Below, piece after piece: positions 39,428-49,090 of a stretch of 64,000 nt of DNA (positions are counted from its first letter, which is position 1; every line of letters begins with the position of its first letter). The position numbers and the translations under genes are program-made. Where the stretch lies: positions 2,418,001 to 2,482,000 of the forward strand of contig NZ_CP103289.1 in assembly GCF_024757985.1 (NCBI RefSeq). Direction: 5' to 3'. The notes under the pieces were generated by a model. That model ran no database searches. It saw only the letters and a list, made by a program, of their open reading frames with translations, and was not told where the DNA came from. This DNA comes from Cellulomonas sp. NS3. GTDB lineage: Bacteria > Actinomycetota > Actinomycetes > Actinomycetales > Cellulomonadaceae.

Positions 39428-40866
39428 CAGCCCATCCCGTTCGTGTAGGACGACCCACCCATGCCGGCCTTGGTCAGCCCGGCGCCTGCGCTGCCGCCCT
39501 GCGAGCGACCGGTGAGCCGGTTGAAGTCCTCGATGTGGTGGCACTTCTCGAGGCCCATCTCGTAGGAGATGCGGCCCGTCTTGACGAGCTCGGCGAGGTG
39601 CTGGTCCATCGTGTGCATGCCCATCTGCGCACCGGCCTGCATCGCGGAGTAGATCTGGTGCGTCTTGCCCTCGCGGATGAGGTTGCGGATCGCGGGGGTC
39701 GCGACGAGCACCTCGGTCGCGACAGCACGCCCCGGCCCGTCGGCACGCTTGCACAGCGTCTGCGCGACGACCCCCTGCAGCGCCCCCGCGAGCTGGGTGC
39801 GGACCTGGGCCTGCTGGTGCGAGGGGAAGACGTCGATGATGCGGTCGATCGTCTGCGCGGCGTCCTGCGTGTGCAGGGTGGCGAAGACCAGGTGCCCGGT
39901 CTCGGCGGCGGTGAGCGCGACCGAGATCGTCTCGAGGTCGCGCATCTCACCGACCAGGATGATGTCGGGGTCCTGCCGCAGGACGTGCTTGAGCGCGTTC
40001 GCGAACGAGTGCGTGTCCGCGCCCACCTCACGCTGGTTGATCAGCGACTTCTTGTGCCGGTGGAGGAACTCGATCGGGTCCTCGACCGTCATGATGTGGT
40101 CCGCGCGGGTCCGGTTCGCGAGGTCGATGATCGCCGCGAGCGTCGTGGACTTGCCCGAGCCGGTCGGGCCGGTCACCAGCACGAGCCCGCGCGGCAGGCC
40201 GGCGAAGGAGCCCACGACCGGCGGGACCCCGAGGTCCTCGAGCGCCTTGATCTCGTACGGGATGACACGGAACGCCGCGCCGATCGACTCGCGCTGCTGG
40301 TACAGGTTGACGCGGAACCGGGCCAGCCCGCGCACCGCGTACGCGAAGTCGAGCTCGAGGTTCGCCTCGAACGTCTCGCGCTGCTTCTGCGTCAGGACCG
40401 CGTAGAGCGAGCGCTGGAGCGCGTCGGGGACGAGAGGGTCGAACCCCTCGAGCGGGCGCAGCGCGCCGTTGAGCCGGATCATCGGCGTGGAGCCCGAGGT
40501 CAGGTGGAGGTCGGACGCCTTGGCCTCGACCATCGCGGTGAGCGCGGCGTCCAGCTGCAGGTCGTCGTCGTGCGACTCCTGCGTCATGCCGATGCGCGCG
40601 GGGGCACCCCCGGCACTCCGGCGGCTCTGCGCCCGCTGGCCCTGCGCGGGCGGCGCGCTCGGCGGCCCGGCGGGCGCACGGGTCTGCGGCGACGGCACGG
40701 CCGGCACGGCTGCGGGCGGCGGCGCCGCGGGGTACGCCGGGCCCTGCGGCGCGGGCGGGGCGGGCTGGTAGACCGTGGGCGCACCGGCGGGCGGCGCGAC
40801 GGCCGGGCGGTACGGCGGCAGCGCGCGCGCCGTGCCGGGTGCCGGCGGGGGGAAAACGTCGCTCAC
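39427..40866 (-). CDS. pilT: Type IV pilus retraction ATPase PilT with long Pro/Ala-rich N-terminus
   Basis: A 479-residue hexameric motor ATPase. Walker A GPTGSGKST at 233-241, Asp box TVEDPIEF, Walker B DIILVGEMRD at 301-310, His box TGHLVFATLHT, and the PilT-specific AIRNLIREGK motif that marks retraction ATPases. Residues 1 to about 95 form a Pro/Ala/Gln-rich extension not found in ordinary PilT of about 345-380 residues; it is followed by a small acidic stretch. GTG start, eight bases after GGAGG. First gene of pilT-pilC-pilA3 with its own FliA-like promoter. Confidence 0.95.
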   Translation of the reverse strand: MSDVFPPPAPGTARALPPYRPAVAPPAGAPTVYQPAPPAPQGPAYPAAPPPAAVPAVPSPQTRAPAGPPSAPPAQGQRAQSRRSAGGAPARIGMTQESHDDDLQLDAALTAMVEAKASDLHLTSGSTPMIRLNGALRPLEGFDPLVPDALQRSLYAVLTQKQRETFEANLELDFAYAVRGLARFRVNLYQQRESIGAAFRVIPYEIKALEDLGVPPVVGSFAGLPRGLVLVTGPTGSGKSTTLAAIIDLANRTRADHIMTVEDPIEFLHRHKKSLINQREVGADTHSFANALKHVLRQDPDIILVGEMRDLETISVALTAAETGHLVFATLHTQDAAQTIDRIIDVFPSHQQAQVRTQLAGALQGVVAQTLCKRADGPGRAVATEVLVATPAIRNLIREGKTHQIYSAMQAGAQMGMHTMDQHLAELVKTGRISYEMGLEKCHHIEDFNRLTGRSQGGSAGAGLTKAGMGGSSYTNGMG

Positions 40867-40923
40867 GGACTTGCCTCCAGGTCGTCGACCTCAGTCGTCA
40901 GGCGGGACGCCGCCTCGGTGGAA

Positions 40924-40952
40924 CTATCGGTCGCCGGGGTGCCGCGCTTGAG
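40924..40952 (-). promoter_or_regulatory. FliA/WhiG-like promoter of pilT-pilC-pilA3
   Basis: Minus strand: CTCAAGC-N14-ACCGATAG, 57 bases upstream of pilT in the 113-base pilB-pilT gap. Confidence 0.7.
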
Positions 40953-40979
40953 CCTTCCGCCGGCGCCACCCGCTCGGCG

Positions 40980-42653
40980 TCACGCCACGACGCGCAGGAT
41001 CTCCTCGATCGACGTCTGCCCGAGCGCGACCTTGTGCCAGCCGTCGTCGCGCAGCGGGATCATCCGCTGGGTGCGCGCCGTCGCCGCGATCTCGGCGGCC
41101 GAGGCGCGGGACACCGCGAGCCGCTCGATCTCCTCGGTCACGCGCATGACCTCGTGCAGCGCCAGACGTCCGCGGTACCCGGTCTTCGAGCACGAGACGC
41201 AGCCGACGGGACGGTGCAGCTCGGGGATCGGCTCCCCCGGGACCCACGGGAAGCGCGCCGCCTCGAGCTCCATCGGCGTCGGCTGGTACGGCTCCTTGCA
41301 CTTGCCGCAGAGCCGTCGCGCGAGCCGCTGGGCGACGATCGCGTCGAGCGCGGACCCGACGAGGAAGGGCTCGATGCCCATCTCGACGAGCCGGGTGACG
41401 GCCGAGGGTGCGTCGTTGGTGTGCAGCGTCGACAGCACGAGGTGACCGGTGAGGGCCGCCTCGATGGCGATCTGCGCGGTCTCGTGGTCGCGGATCTCAC
41501 CGATGAGGACGACGTCGGGGTCCGAGCGCAGGATCGAGCGGAGCGCGCCCGCGAACGTCAGGCCGGCCTTCGGGTTCACCTGGACCTGGTTGATCCCGGG
41601 GAGCCGGTACTCGACCGGGTCCTCGACGGTGATGACGTTGATCTCGGGCCGGGACACCGCGTTGAGCGTCGCGTACAGCGTCGTCGACTTGCCGGAACCG
41701 GTCGGGCCGGTGACGAGGATCATGCCGTACGGCTTGGTGTACGCCTCGTGGTAGGTGGCGTAGTTGTCGTCGAGGAACGACAGGTCCCGCAGGTCGAGGC
41801 TCGCGGTCGAGTTGTCGAGGATACGCATGACGACCTTCTCGCCCCAGACCGTGGGGAGCGTCGCCACACGCAGGTCGATCTTGCGCCCGTTGTGCACGAC
41901 CGACATGCGCCCGTCCTGCGGCTTGCGGCGCTCGGCGATGTCGATGTCGCTGAGGATCTTGACGCGGCTGATGACGCCGCCGGTGATCTGCTTGGGCGAG
42001 CGCTGCATCTCGTGCAGCACCCCGTCGATCCGGTAGCGGACCCGCAGGTCGTGCTCGCTCGGCTCGATGTGGATGTCGGACGCGCGGTCGGTGATCGCCT
42101 GGGTGACGAGCAGGTTCACGTACCGCACGATCGGCGCGTCGTCGTCGGCGAACTCCCCGACGCGGGACAGGTCGTTCTCCTCGGGGGCGACCTCCTCCTG
42201 GAACGCCGACGAGAGGTCCTCCATCTCCCCGTCGGCACGGCAGAAGCGGTCGATCGCGCGCGTCAGGTTGTCGTACGTGGCGACCACCGACGTCACCCGC
42301 AGCCCCGACATCGTCCGGACGTCGTCGACGGCCACGACGTTGCCCGGGTCGGCGGTCGCGAGCAGCAGGCTGCCGTTCTGGAACCCGACGGGCAGCACCG
42401 TGTACTTGCGGCACAGCGCCGCCGGCACGATCGCGACGGCGCTCCGGTCGACCGGGTACTCGTCGAGGTCGATGAACTCCATGCCGACCTGGCGCGCCAG
42501 CGCCGCGACGAGCTGGCCCTCCGTCAGGAACCCGATCTCCACGAGCGTGCGCCCGAGCGACTGACCGCGGTTCACCTGCTCGTCGATCGCCGCCATGAGC
42601 TGGGACTCCGTGACGAGGCCCTCGTCCAGCAAGATCTCGCCGAGCTGCTTCAC
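40980..42653 (-). CDS. pilB: Type IV pilus extension ATPase PilB
   Basis: A 557-residue extension motor. N-terminal MshEN-type domain (about 1-140: LGEILLDEGLVTESQL... SLGRTLVEIGFLTEGQL), a class of domain that can bind cyclic-di-GMP in some PilB/MshE proteins. Then Walker A GPTGSGKST at 316-324, Walker B around 380-389 (DVVLIGEIRD) and four zinc cysteines (Cys449, 452, 485, 488). GTG start after GAGAGGA. If the MshEN domain binds cyclic-di-GMP, the GGDEF-EAL protein in this window could control it. Transcribed alone between aroE and pilT. Confidence 0.95.
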   Translation of the reverse strand: MKQLGEILLDEGLVTESQLMAAIDEQVNRGQSLGRTLVEIGFLTEGQLVAALARQVGMEFIDLDEYPVDRSAVAIVPAALCRKYTVLPVGFQNGSLLLATADPGNVVAVDDVRTMSGLRVTSVVATYDNLTRAIDRFCRADGEMEDLSSAFQEEVAPEENDLSRVGEFADDDAPIVRYVNLLVTQAITDRASDIHIEPSEHDLRVRYRIDGVLHEMQRSPKQITGGVISRVKILSDIDIAERRKPQDGRMSVVHNGRKIDLRVATLPTVWGEKVVMRILDNSTASLDLRDLSFLDDNYATYHEAYTKPYGMILVTGPTGSGKSTTLYATLNAVSRPEINVITVEDPVEYRLPGINQVQVNPKAGLTFAGALRSILRSDPDVVLIGEIRDHETAQIAIEAALTGHLVLSTLHTNDAPSAVTRLVEMGIEPFLVGSALDAIVAQRLARRLCGKCKEPYQPTPMELEAARFPWVPGEPIPELHRPVGCVSCSKTGYRGRLALHEVMRVTEEIERLAVSRASAAEIAATARTQRMIPLRDDGWHKVALGQTSIEEILRVVA

Positions 42654-42706
42654 GGGTCGTCCTCTCGTCGCGGGCGCGCCCAGGTGCGCGTACGTGCCCG
42701 GAGGAC

Positions 42707-42735
42707 TTATCGGCACACACACGGCGACCCGTGAG
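42707..42735 (-). promoter_or_regulatory. FliA/WhiG-like promoter of pilB
   Basis: Minus strand: CTCACGG-N14-GCCGATAA, 53 bases upstream of pilB. Its -10 element is identical to the classical FliA/WhiG consensus GCCGATAA. Confidence 0.75.
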
Positions 42736-42773
42736 GAGTCCGTGCGGCCGAACGTGTGACGAAGGTGGGCCGG

Positions 42774-43679
42774 TCAGCCGTTCGAGGGAGCGGCGCCGTG
42801 CACCGGCGCGCCGAGCGCCGCCTGCAGCGCCTCGTCCATCGCCGCGACGGGACCCGCGAGACCGGTCATGAGTCGGACCTGCTCGACCGCCTGGTGGAGC
42901 AGCATCCGCTCTCCCCCGACCACGGCGCCGCCGGCCCGCTGCCAGGCGACGGACAGCGCCGTCGGACGCGGGTCGTACGCGACGTCGAGCAGCACGCCGT
43001 TGACCGCCGCGCCGTCGAGCTCGGCCGCGAGGCCGTCCGCGGCCCGGTTGGGCAACGTCGAGACGACGACGTCGGCGCCGGGGACCTCGCGCGGGGCGGC
43101 GTCCAGCAGCGCGTATCGCGGCTCGACCCCCATCCGGTGCGCGGCCCGCATGAGCGCCCCGGCGCGCGCGAGCGAGCGGACGTAGACGACCGGTGTCGTG
43201 CAGCCGAGCTGGGCGAGCGCCGCGAGCGTGGACGCGGCCGTGGCCCCGCCGCCGAGCACCGCCGCGGTCCGCCGCGGCGCCGGTGCGTCGGGGGCGAGCG
43301 CCTCGCCCAGCGCCGTGACGAGCCCGTAGACGTCGGTGTTGGCTCCCGTGAGCACCGGGGTCCCGCGTGCGGGCTGCACGAGCACGGTGTTGACCGCGCC
43401 GACGACGCCGGCGAGCGGCTCGACGTGGTCCAGCAGCGGCAGCACCGTCTGCTTGAGCGGCATGGTCAGGCTCAGGCCCGCCCAGGACGCGTCGAGCGCG
43501 CCGACGAACCCGGCGAGGTCGTCCTCGGTCACGTCGACCGGGTCGTAGCGCCAGCCGTCGAGCCTCAGCGCCGCGTACGCGGCCCGGTGCAGCACCGGTG
43601 ACAGCGAGTGCGCGACCGGGTGGCCGAGCACCGCCGCCCGGCGGCCGGCGCCGCCGTCGGCTCCGTGCACGTGCGTCAC
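42774..43679 (-). CDS. aroE: Shikimate dehydrogenase
   Basis: Fourth shikimate step (NADPH-dependent). 301 residues: substrate domain AVLGHPVAHSLSPVLHRAAY, catalytic Lys in SLTMPLKQTVL, catalytic Asp in GANTDVYG, and the nucleotide loop VLGGGATAAS. GTG start in a GTGA overlap with mltG. It is separated from aroCKBQ by the whole pilus locus. Confidence 0.94.
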   Translation of the reverse strand: MTHVHGADGGAGRRAAVLGHPVAHSLSPVLHRAAYAALRLDGWRYDPVDVTEDDLAGFVGALDASWAGLSLTMPLKQTVLPLLDHVEPLAGVVGAVNTVLVQPARGTPVLTGANTDVYGLVTALGEALAPDAPAPRRTAAVLGGGATAASTLAALAQLGCTTPVVYVRSLARAGALMRAAHRMGVEPRYALLDAAPREVPGADVVVSTLPNRAADGLAAELDGAAVNGVLLDVAYDPRPTALSVAWQRAGGAVVGGERMLLHQAVEQVRLMTGLAGPVAAMDEALQAALGAPVHGAAPSNG

Positions 43680-44827
43680 GACGTGGGGTTGTCCTTCTGC
43701 CACTGCCGCAGGAGCGCGACGTTCTCCTGGTGCTCGGTGTAGGTCTCGGAGAACAGTGTCTCGCCGGTGTCGAGGTTGATCGCGACCCAGAAGATCCACG
43801 GGCCGGGCGTCGGCGAGAGGACCGCGTCGATCGACTTCTCACCCGGGGACGCGATGGGCGTCGGCGGCAGGCCCGTGTTCATCTCGAGGTTGTACGGGCT
43901 CTCGACGCTCTTGTCCGCCGTCGTCAGGCCGGTCCCCGGCTTGCCGAGGCCGTACGCGAGCGACGCGTCGATCTGCAGGATCATGTCCTTGTCGAGCCGG
44001 TTCTGGATCGCCTGCGCGATCTTGCCGCGGTCCTCGTCCCGGCGTGCCTCGCGCTCGACGAGCGAGGCGCGGACGAGCACGTCCTGCCACTGCTCGCGCG
44101 GGATCTGCTTCGCGGTGAGGACGCCGACCGTCTGGTCGACCATCTGCTTGACGACGCTCGCCGCGTTCGCGCCTGGCTCGATCAGGTACGTCGCGGGGTA
44201 GAGCCAACCCTCGGCGTTGCCGCCCGCCTCGGCGGGGAGACCGGCGGCCGGGTCCGCAACCGCGGCCTCGAGGTCCGCGACCGGGATCCCGGTGACCTCG
44301 TTGACTCGCGTGAAGATCTCGTCGCGCGAGAGGCCCTCCGCGACCGTGACCTTGAGGGACACGCGGTTGGCCACGTTGAGCAGCGCGGCGACCGCGTCGC
44401 TCGCCTTCATCTGGAGCTGGAGCGTGTACGTGCCGGGCTGGATGCTCGCGGCGTCGGGATTGGCGGTGAACGCCGCGGTGAAGGCGCTGGTCGTCGCGAC
44501 GACGCCCGCGTCCACGAGCTTCTCGCCGATCGCTCCACCCGTGTCGCCCTGGGCGACCGCGACCTGGACCTCGCCGCTGCCGGGACCGGGGAAGTCGGTG
44601 ACCGTCTCCTCGCCGCCCCCGCTCGACAGCATGGGCCCGACGACGCTCCACACGACGTAGCCGGCGCCGAGCACGAGGGCCAGCGCCATGACGATCACGA
44701 CGATGCTGCGGCGGCGGCGCTTGCGGCGCTCCTTGGCCTTGCGGGCCTTGCCGCGCTGGCGGGCGCGTCGCGACGCGGCGGGCTCGCTCGCGTGCTGCGT
44801 CGGTGCGCCGAGGAAGAGGTCACTCAC
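43676..44827 (-). CDS. mltG: Endolytic murein transglycosylase MltG
   Basis: Cuts nascent glycan strands near the membrane. 383 residues. A basic cytoplasmic stretch (18-41, Arg/Lys-rich) precedes a transmembrane helix (41-64). The extracellular domain has a LysM-like part (VTVAEGLSRDEIFTRVNEVTG) and the catalytic YceG domain with Glu in LVRASLVEREARRDEDRGKIA. It ends NVALLRQWQKDN. GTG start after GGAGGGAAG, overlapping ruvX by eight bases. mltG between ruvX and aroE is the normal actinobacterial order. Confidence 0.94.
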   Translation of the reverse strand: MSDLFLGAPTQHASEPAASRRARQRGKARKAKERRKRRRRSIVVIVMALALVLGAGYVVWSVVGPMLSSGGGEETVTDFPGPGSGEVQVAVAQGDTGGAIGEKLVDAGVVATTSAFTAAFTANPDAASIQPGTYTLQLQMKASDAVAALLNVANRVSLKVTVAEGLSRDEIFTRVNEVTGIPVADLEAAVADPAAGLPAEAGGNAEGWLYPATYLIEPGANAASVVKQMVDQTVGVLTAKQIPREQWQDVLVRASLVEREARRDEDRGKIAQAIQNRLDKDMILQIDASLAYGLGKPGTGLTTADKSVESPYNLEMNTGLPPTPIASPGEKSIDAVLSPTPGPWIFWVAINLDTGETLFSETYTEHQENVALLRQWQKDNPTS

Positions 44828-45446
44828 GTTCTCTTCCCTCCGATCCCTGGCTCGTCGGTCCGTCGTGCCGCTCATCTGCACCGTCCTGCAGTCTCGTCCG
44901 TCCGTCCCCGCAGCCACCCGCGTCACGCGCGACCACCGGCGGGTCCGCGTCGACCCGTTCTCCCGCCCGTGCACCCGTGACCCGCTCCGCGTCCAGCGCG
45001 GTCTGCAGGATCACCACCGCGGCCGCCTGGTCGACGACCTGCCGGTGGCTGCGCCCGGCCCGACCGGACGCGCGCAGCGCCTGATGGGCGGACACAGTGC
45101 TCATCCGCTCGTCGACCAGCCGCACCGGGACGGGTGCGACGGCCTGCGCCAGCACCACAGCGTACGCGCGTGCGGCCTCCGATGCGGCACCTTCGGCCCC
45201 GGAGAGGTGTCGCGGGAGTCCGACATACACGACAGCCGCAGCGCGCTCGTCCGCCTCCGCCGCGATGCGCAGCACGTCCGCCGGGAGCGCTCCCGGGGCC
45301 GGGCGACGGGTGTCGCGCGGCACGGTGTCCACCGGCGTCGCGATCAGGCCGTCGGGGTCGCTCGCGGCGAGCCCGACGCGCACGCTGCCCACGTCCACGC
45401 CGAGCCTGCTCCCGCGCGTGACCGGCGCGGCGGTGTCCGGCGGCAC
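44820..45446 (-). CDS. ruvX: Holliday-junction resolvase-like YqgF/RuvX
   Basis: RNase H-fold putative pre-16S rRNA nuclease. The fold starts RLGVDVGSVRVGLAASD; further catalytic segments are YVGLPRHLSGAEG and VRLVDERMSTVSAHQAL, with VDQAAAVVILQTALD at the end. The conserved domain ends near residue 158. About 50 more residues are a hydrophilic low-complexity tail (Asp, Gly, Arg, Glu) that overlaps the mltG start. GTG start two bases past the alaS stop. Confidence 0.9.
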   Translation of the reverse strand: MPPDTAAPVTRGSRLGVDVGSVRVGLAASDPDGLIATPVDTVPRDTRRPAPGALPADVLRIAAEADERAAAVVYVGLPRHLSGAEGAASEAARAYAVVLAQAVAPVPVRLVDERMSTVSAHQALRASGRAGRSHRQVVDQAAAVVILQTALDAERVTGARAGERVDADPPVVARDAGGCGDGRTRLQDGADERHDGPTSQGSEGRERE

Positions 45447-45447
45447 C

Positions 45448-48156
45448 TCAGGCCGCCGCGCCGATCTCGGCCCGCAGGCCGTCGAGCGCAGCACCGAGGC
45501 GGCTCGCGTCCGTGCCGCCGCCCTGCGCGAGGTCGTCCTTGCCGCCGCCGCCGCCGCCGAGCACGCCCGACGCCGACTTCACGAGCGCACCGGCCCGCAC
45601 CCCGCGCTCACGCGCGGCGGCGTTGGTCGCGACGACCACGACCGGGCGGCCCTTGGCGACCCCACCGACCGCGACGACGGCCGGCTCGGACTCGCCGAGC
45701 CGGGCCCGGACGTCGAGCACGAGCGTGCGCAGGTCGTCGGCCGAGGACACCTCGCCGGCGTCGTGCGCGACGACGCGGACGCCGCCCACCTCGCTCGCGC
45801 CCGACGCCAGGGCGCCGGCTCCGGCGAGGACCTGGGCCTGGCGCAGCGCGGCGAGCTCCTTCTCCGACTCCTTGAGGCGCGTGAGCAGCGACGACACGCG
45901 GTCGCCGAGCTCGTCGGGACGCGCGCCGAGCAGGCCCGAGAGCTGCCCGACGAGCGCGTGCTCCTTCGCCTGGAACCCGTACGCGCCGTCGCCGACGAGC
46001 GCGTCGACGCGCCGCACGCCCGAACCGATCGACGACTCGCCGAGCAGCGTGACGAGCCCGAGCTGACCCGAGCGGCGCACGTGCGTCCCGGCGCACAGCT
46101 CACGCGACCAGTCCCCGCCGATCGAGACGACCCGCACCCGGTCGCCGTACTTCTCGCCGAACAGCGCCATCGCGCCGAGCGCGCGCGCCTCCGCGATCGG
46201 CATGACCTCGTCGGTCACGTCGAGGTCCTCCGCGAGCTGGGTGTTGACGCGCTCCTCGATCTCGGAGAGCGCCCCGGCGGGCACCGCGGCGCTCGACCGG
46301 AAGTCGAACCGGATCCGGCTCGGGGCGTTCTCGGAGCCGGCCTGCGTCGCGGTGTCGCCGAGGGCCTCGCGCAGCGCCTTGTGCACCATGTGGGTCGCGG
46401 TGTGCGCGCGGCTGATCGCCTTGCGCCGGAGCACGTCGATCGTCGCGGTGCCGGCCTCGCCGAACGTGACCGTGCCGTCGACCAGGCGGCCGTGGTGCAC
46501 CGAGAGCCCCTTGACGGGCGCCTGGACGTCGTCGACCTCGATGCGCGCACCGCCGTCGAGCACGATCGTGCCCTGGTCCGCGAGCTGGCCGCCCGACTCC
46601 GCGTAGAACGGCGTGCGGTCGAGGACGACCTCGACGTCGGCCGGCGCGGTCGCCGCGGGGGCGGGCACGCCGTCGACGAGGAGCCCCACGACGCGCGAGC
46701 GCGACGTGGTGTCGGTGTAGCCGAGGAACTGGACCGGGCCCGACTGCTCGCTGCTCAGCGTCTGGTGCAGCTCCTGGTACGCCGCGGTGTCCGCGCGTCC
46801 GGCCCGCTTCGCGAGGGCGTCGGCGCGCGCACGCTGGCGCTGGGCCTGCATGAGCGCGCGGAACGCGGTCTCGTCCACCGAGACGCCCTGCTCGGCGGCC
46901 ATCTCGAGCGTGAGGTCGATCGGGAACCCGTAGGTGTCGTGCAGCTGGAACGCCTGCTCGCCCGACAGCAGCGGCGTCGCCGCCGGGGCGTCTGCCCCGG
47001 CCTGCGTCTTCACGGTCCGTACCGCGGTGTCGAGGATCGTCGTGCCGGCCGCGAGCGTGCGGCGGAACGCGTCCTCCTCGGCGTACGCGACGGTGCTGAT
47101 GCGGTCGAACCGCTCCGCGAGCTCGGGGTAGGACGGGCTCATCGCGTCCTTGCTCACCGGGAGCAGCGTCGGCAGCGCGAGGTCCTCGACGCCGAGCAGG
47201 CGCATCGCGCGCACCGAGCGGCGCAGCAGGCGGCGCAGGACGTAGCCGCGGCCCTCGTTGGACGGCGTCACGCCGTCGCCCATGAGCATGAGGCTGCTGC
47301 GGACGTGGTCCGCGACCACGCGCATGCGCACGTCGTCGTCGCGGTCCGCGCCGTAGCGGCGCCCCGAGAGCTCCTGCGCCGCCTGGATGACCGGGAAGAC
47401 CTCGTCGATCTCGTACATGTTGTCGACGCCCTGGAGCAGGTACGCGACGCGCTCGAGCCCCATGCCGGTGTCGATGTTCTTCTGCTGGAGCTCCCCGAGG
47501 ATCGGGAAGTCCTCCTTGCCGCCGCCGTCACCCCGCTCGTACTGCATGAACACGAGGTTCCAGATCTCGATGTAGCGGTCCTCGTCGACCACGGGACCGC
47601 CCTCGGCGCCGTACTCCGGCCCGCGGTCGACGTAGATCTCCGAGCACGGGCCGGCCGGGCCGCGCGCGCCCGTCGACCAGTAGTTGTCCTTCATCCCGCG
47701 GCGCTGGATGCGCTCGTCGGGCAGGCCGGCGATGCGCTTCCAGAGCGCGGCCGCCTCGTCGTCGTCGTGGTAGACGGTGACCCAGATCGTGTCGGGGTCG
47801 AAGCCGAACCCGCCGTCCGCGGTGGAGCCCGTGACGAGCTCCCACGCGTAGGTGATCGCGCCTTCCTTGAAGTAGTCCCCGAACGAGAAGTTGCCGTTCA
47901 TCTGGAAGAACGTGCCGTGCCGGGTCGTCTTGCCGACCTCTTCGATGTCGAGCGTGCGCACGCACTTCTGCACGCTGGTGGCGCGCGGCCACGGCGCGGT
48001 CTGCTCGCCGAGCATGTACGGGATGAACGGCACCATGCCCGCGATGACGAACAGCGTCGAGGGGTCGGGCGAGATGAGCGGGGCCGACGGGACGACGGTG
48101 TGGCCGCGGCCCTCGAAGTAGTCGAGCCAGCGCTGGCGGATCTCGGCGGTACGCAT
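45448..48156 (-). CDS. alaS: Alanyl-tRNA synthetase
   Basis: A 902-residue class II synthetase. The catalytic core starts [19 protein letters not shown], with motif 2-like [26 protein letters not shown] landmarks. An editing domain follows with the zinc-binding [13 protein letters not shown] and [13 protein letters not shown] motifs. The C-terminal oligomerisation domain ends with a Gly-rich [15 protein letters not shown] stretch common to AlaRS. ruvX and mltG follow directly. Secure. Confidence 0.97.
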   Translation of the reverse strand: MRTAEIRQRWLDYFEGRGHTVVPSAPLISPDPSTLFVIAGMVPFIPYMLGEQTAPWPRATSVQKCVRTLDIEEVGKTTRHGTFFQMNGNFSFGDYFKEGAITYAWELVTGSTADGGFGFDPDTIWVTVYHDDDEAAALWKRIAGLPDERIQRRGMKDNYWSTGARGPAGPCSEIYVDRGPEYGAEGGPVVDEDRYIEIWNLVFMQYERGDGGGKEDFPILGELQQKNIDTGMGLERVAYLLQGVDNMYEIDEVFPVIQAAQELSGRRYGADRDDDVRMRVVADHVRSSLMLMGDGVTPSNEGRGYVLRRLLRRSVRAMRLLGVEDLALPTLLPVSKDAMSPSYPELAERFDRISTVAYAEEDAFRRTLAAGTTILDTAVRTVKTQAGADAPAATPLLSGEQAFQLHDTYGFPIDLTLEMAAEQGVSVDETAFRALMQAQRQRARADALAKRAGRADTAAYQELHQTLSSEQSGPVQFLGYTDTTSRSRVVGLLVDGVPAPAATAPADVEVVLDRTPFYAESGGQLADQGTIVLDGGARIEVDDVQAPVKGLSVHHGRLVDGTVTFGEAGTATIDVLRRKAISRAHTATHMVHKALREALGDTATQAGSENAPSRIRFDFRSSAAVPAGALSEIEERVNTQLAEDLDVTDEVMPIAEARALGAMALFGEKYGDRVRVVSIGGDWSRELCAGTHVRRSGQLGLVTLLGESSIGSGVRRVDALVGDGAYGFQAKEHALVGQLSGLLGARPDELGDRVSSLLTRLKESEKELAALRQAQVLAGAGALASGASEVGGVRVVAHDAGEVSSADDLRTLVLDVRARLGESEPAVVAVGGVAKGRPVVVVATNAAARERGVRAGALVKSASGVLGGGGGGKDDLAQGGGTDASRLGAALDGLRAEIGAAA

Positions 48157-48275
48157 GGTGTCCTCGGTGCTCGTCGGGTGCTCGTCGTGTGGCGGTGCCG
48201 GCTCGCGACCGGCGGTGGTGCTGTCAGGTTCAGCGTGCGCGGGCGGCGGGGTGTTCCGCTGCCGGCGCGTGCTCG

Positions 48276-48650
48276 TCAGTAGAACGAGTAGGGCAGGTCC
48301 CCGTCGGCGTCGTCCGGGTCCTCGGTCGCGGGTCTGCGGTGCGCGGCCCGGCGCGGCGACGCTCCCGGCGCCGCGTTCTCGGTTTCGCGGCGACGAGCCC
48401 GCTCGTCGCGCAGCGCGTCCACGTCCACGTCCACGTCGCCGACGAGGTCGTGCTTGAGCTGCTCCTCGCGCTCCGTGAGGCCCGCGAGGAACTCGGCGCG
48501 CGCGGTGCGGGCCGCGGTCGTCACCTGGTCCACGACGCCGAGCGCCTCCCCCGTGCCGGCCGGCAGGTACCCGGTCGCGACGTCGCGCGCGCGGCGCACC
48601 GCCACGAGAGTCACCGTCGCGCCCACGGCGACCCAGAACAGGCGCCGCAT
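48276..48650 (-). CDS. Small membrane-associated protein, DUF6167-like
   Basis: A 124-residue protein with an N-terminal hydrophobic segment ([15 protein letters not shown]). An amphipathic helix with [22 protein letters not shown] follows, then an Arg/Glu-rich C-terminus ending DLPYSFY. It resembles the DUF6167 family found between rpsD and alaS in actinobacteria. It overlaps the DUF948 gene by one base (TGATG), so the two are coupled. Function unknown. Confidence 0.78.
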   Translation of the reverse strand: MRRLFWVAVGATVTLVAVRRARDVATGYLPAGTGEALGVVDQVTTAARTARAEFLAGLTEREEQLKHDLVGDVDVDVDALRDERARRRETENAAPGASPRRAAHRRPATEDPDDADGDLPYSFY

Positions 48651-49024
48651 CAGCGGGTCCTCGACGCCTTCGCGCTCGCGCTCAGGCCGGACAGCGCGCG
48701 GCGGACGCCGTAGGAGAACGCGGCGACCTTGATCATCGGGCCGCCGACCGTCGCGGCGAACAGCGACGTGAGCGCCGAGACGTTCGCGGACACCTGGGCC
48801 GCGGACGTCGTGATCGTGTCGACGCGCTCGAGCTGGCTGTTGGTCGACGCGACCACCGTCGCCGTCTCGTCGATCACCGGGAGCGTGTGCTCGGTGATCT
48901 GGCGCAGCGACGCGCTGGCCTGGTCGAAGGTCCGCCCGAGCTTGACCAGCGGGACCGCGAGGACCCCGACGAGCAGCACGAACGCGATCGCCGCGACGAG
49001 TCCTGCGACGTCTCCGACCGACAT
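48650..49024 (-). CDS. DUF948 family membrane protein
   Basis: A 124-residue protein: N-terminal helix ([24 protein letters not shown]), then a long coiled-coil-like segment ([30 protein letters not shown]...). A basic C-terminus follows. This is the DUF948 pattern (YtxG-like, general-stress/envelope proteins). Coupled to the DUF6167-like gene downstream. Function unknown. Confidence 0.85.
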   Translation of the reverse strand: MSVGDVAGLVAAIAFVLLVGVLAVPLVKLGRTFDQASASLRQITEHTLPVIDETATVVASTNSQLERVDTITTSAAQVSANVSALTSLFAATVGGPMIKVAAFSYGVRRALSGLSASAKASRTR

Positions 49025-49090
49025 GGAGGCCCTCCCGAACAGTGGTGGTCGGGCGAGCGCCCGAACCTGCGAAACCCTACCCGGACAGCA

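Noticed and set aside
45097-48282. 1061-codon open frame on the plus strand
   Set aside because: Antisense to alaS with shadow composition; alaS is complete.
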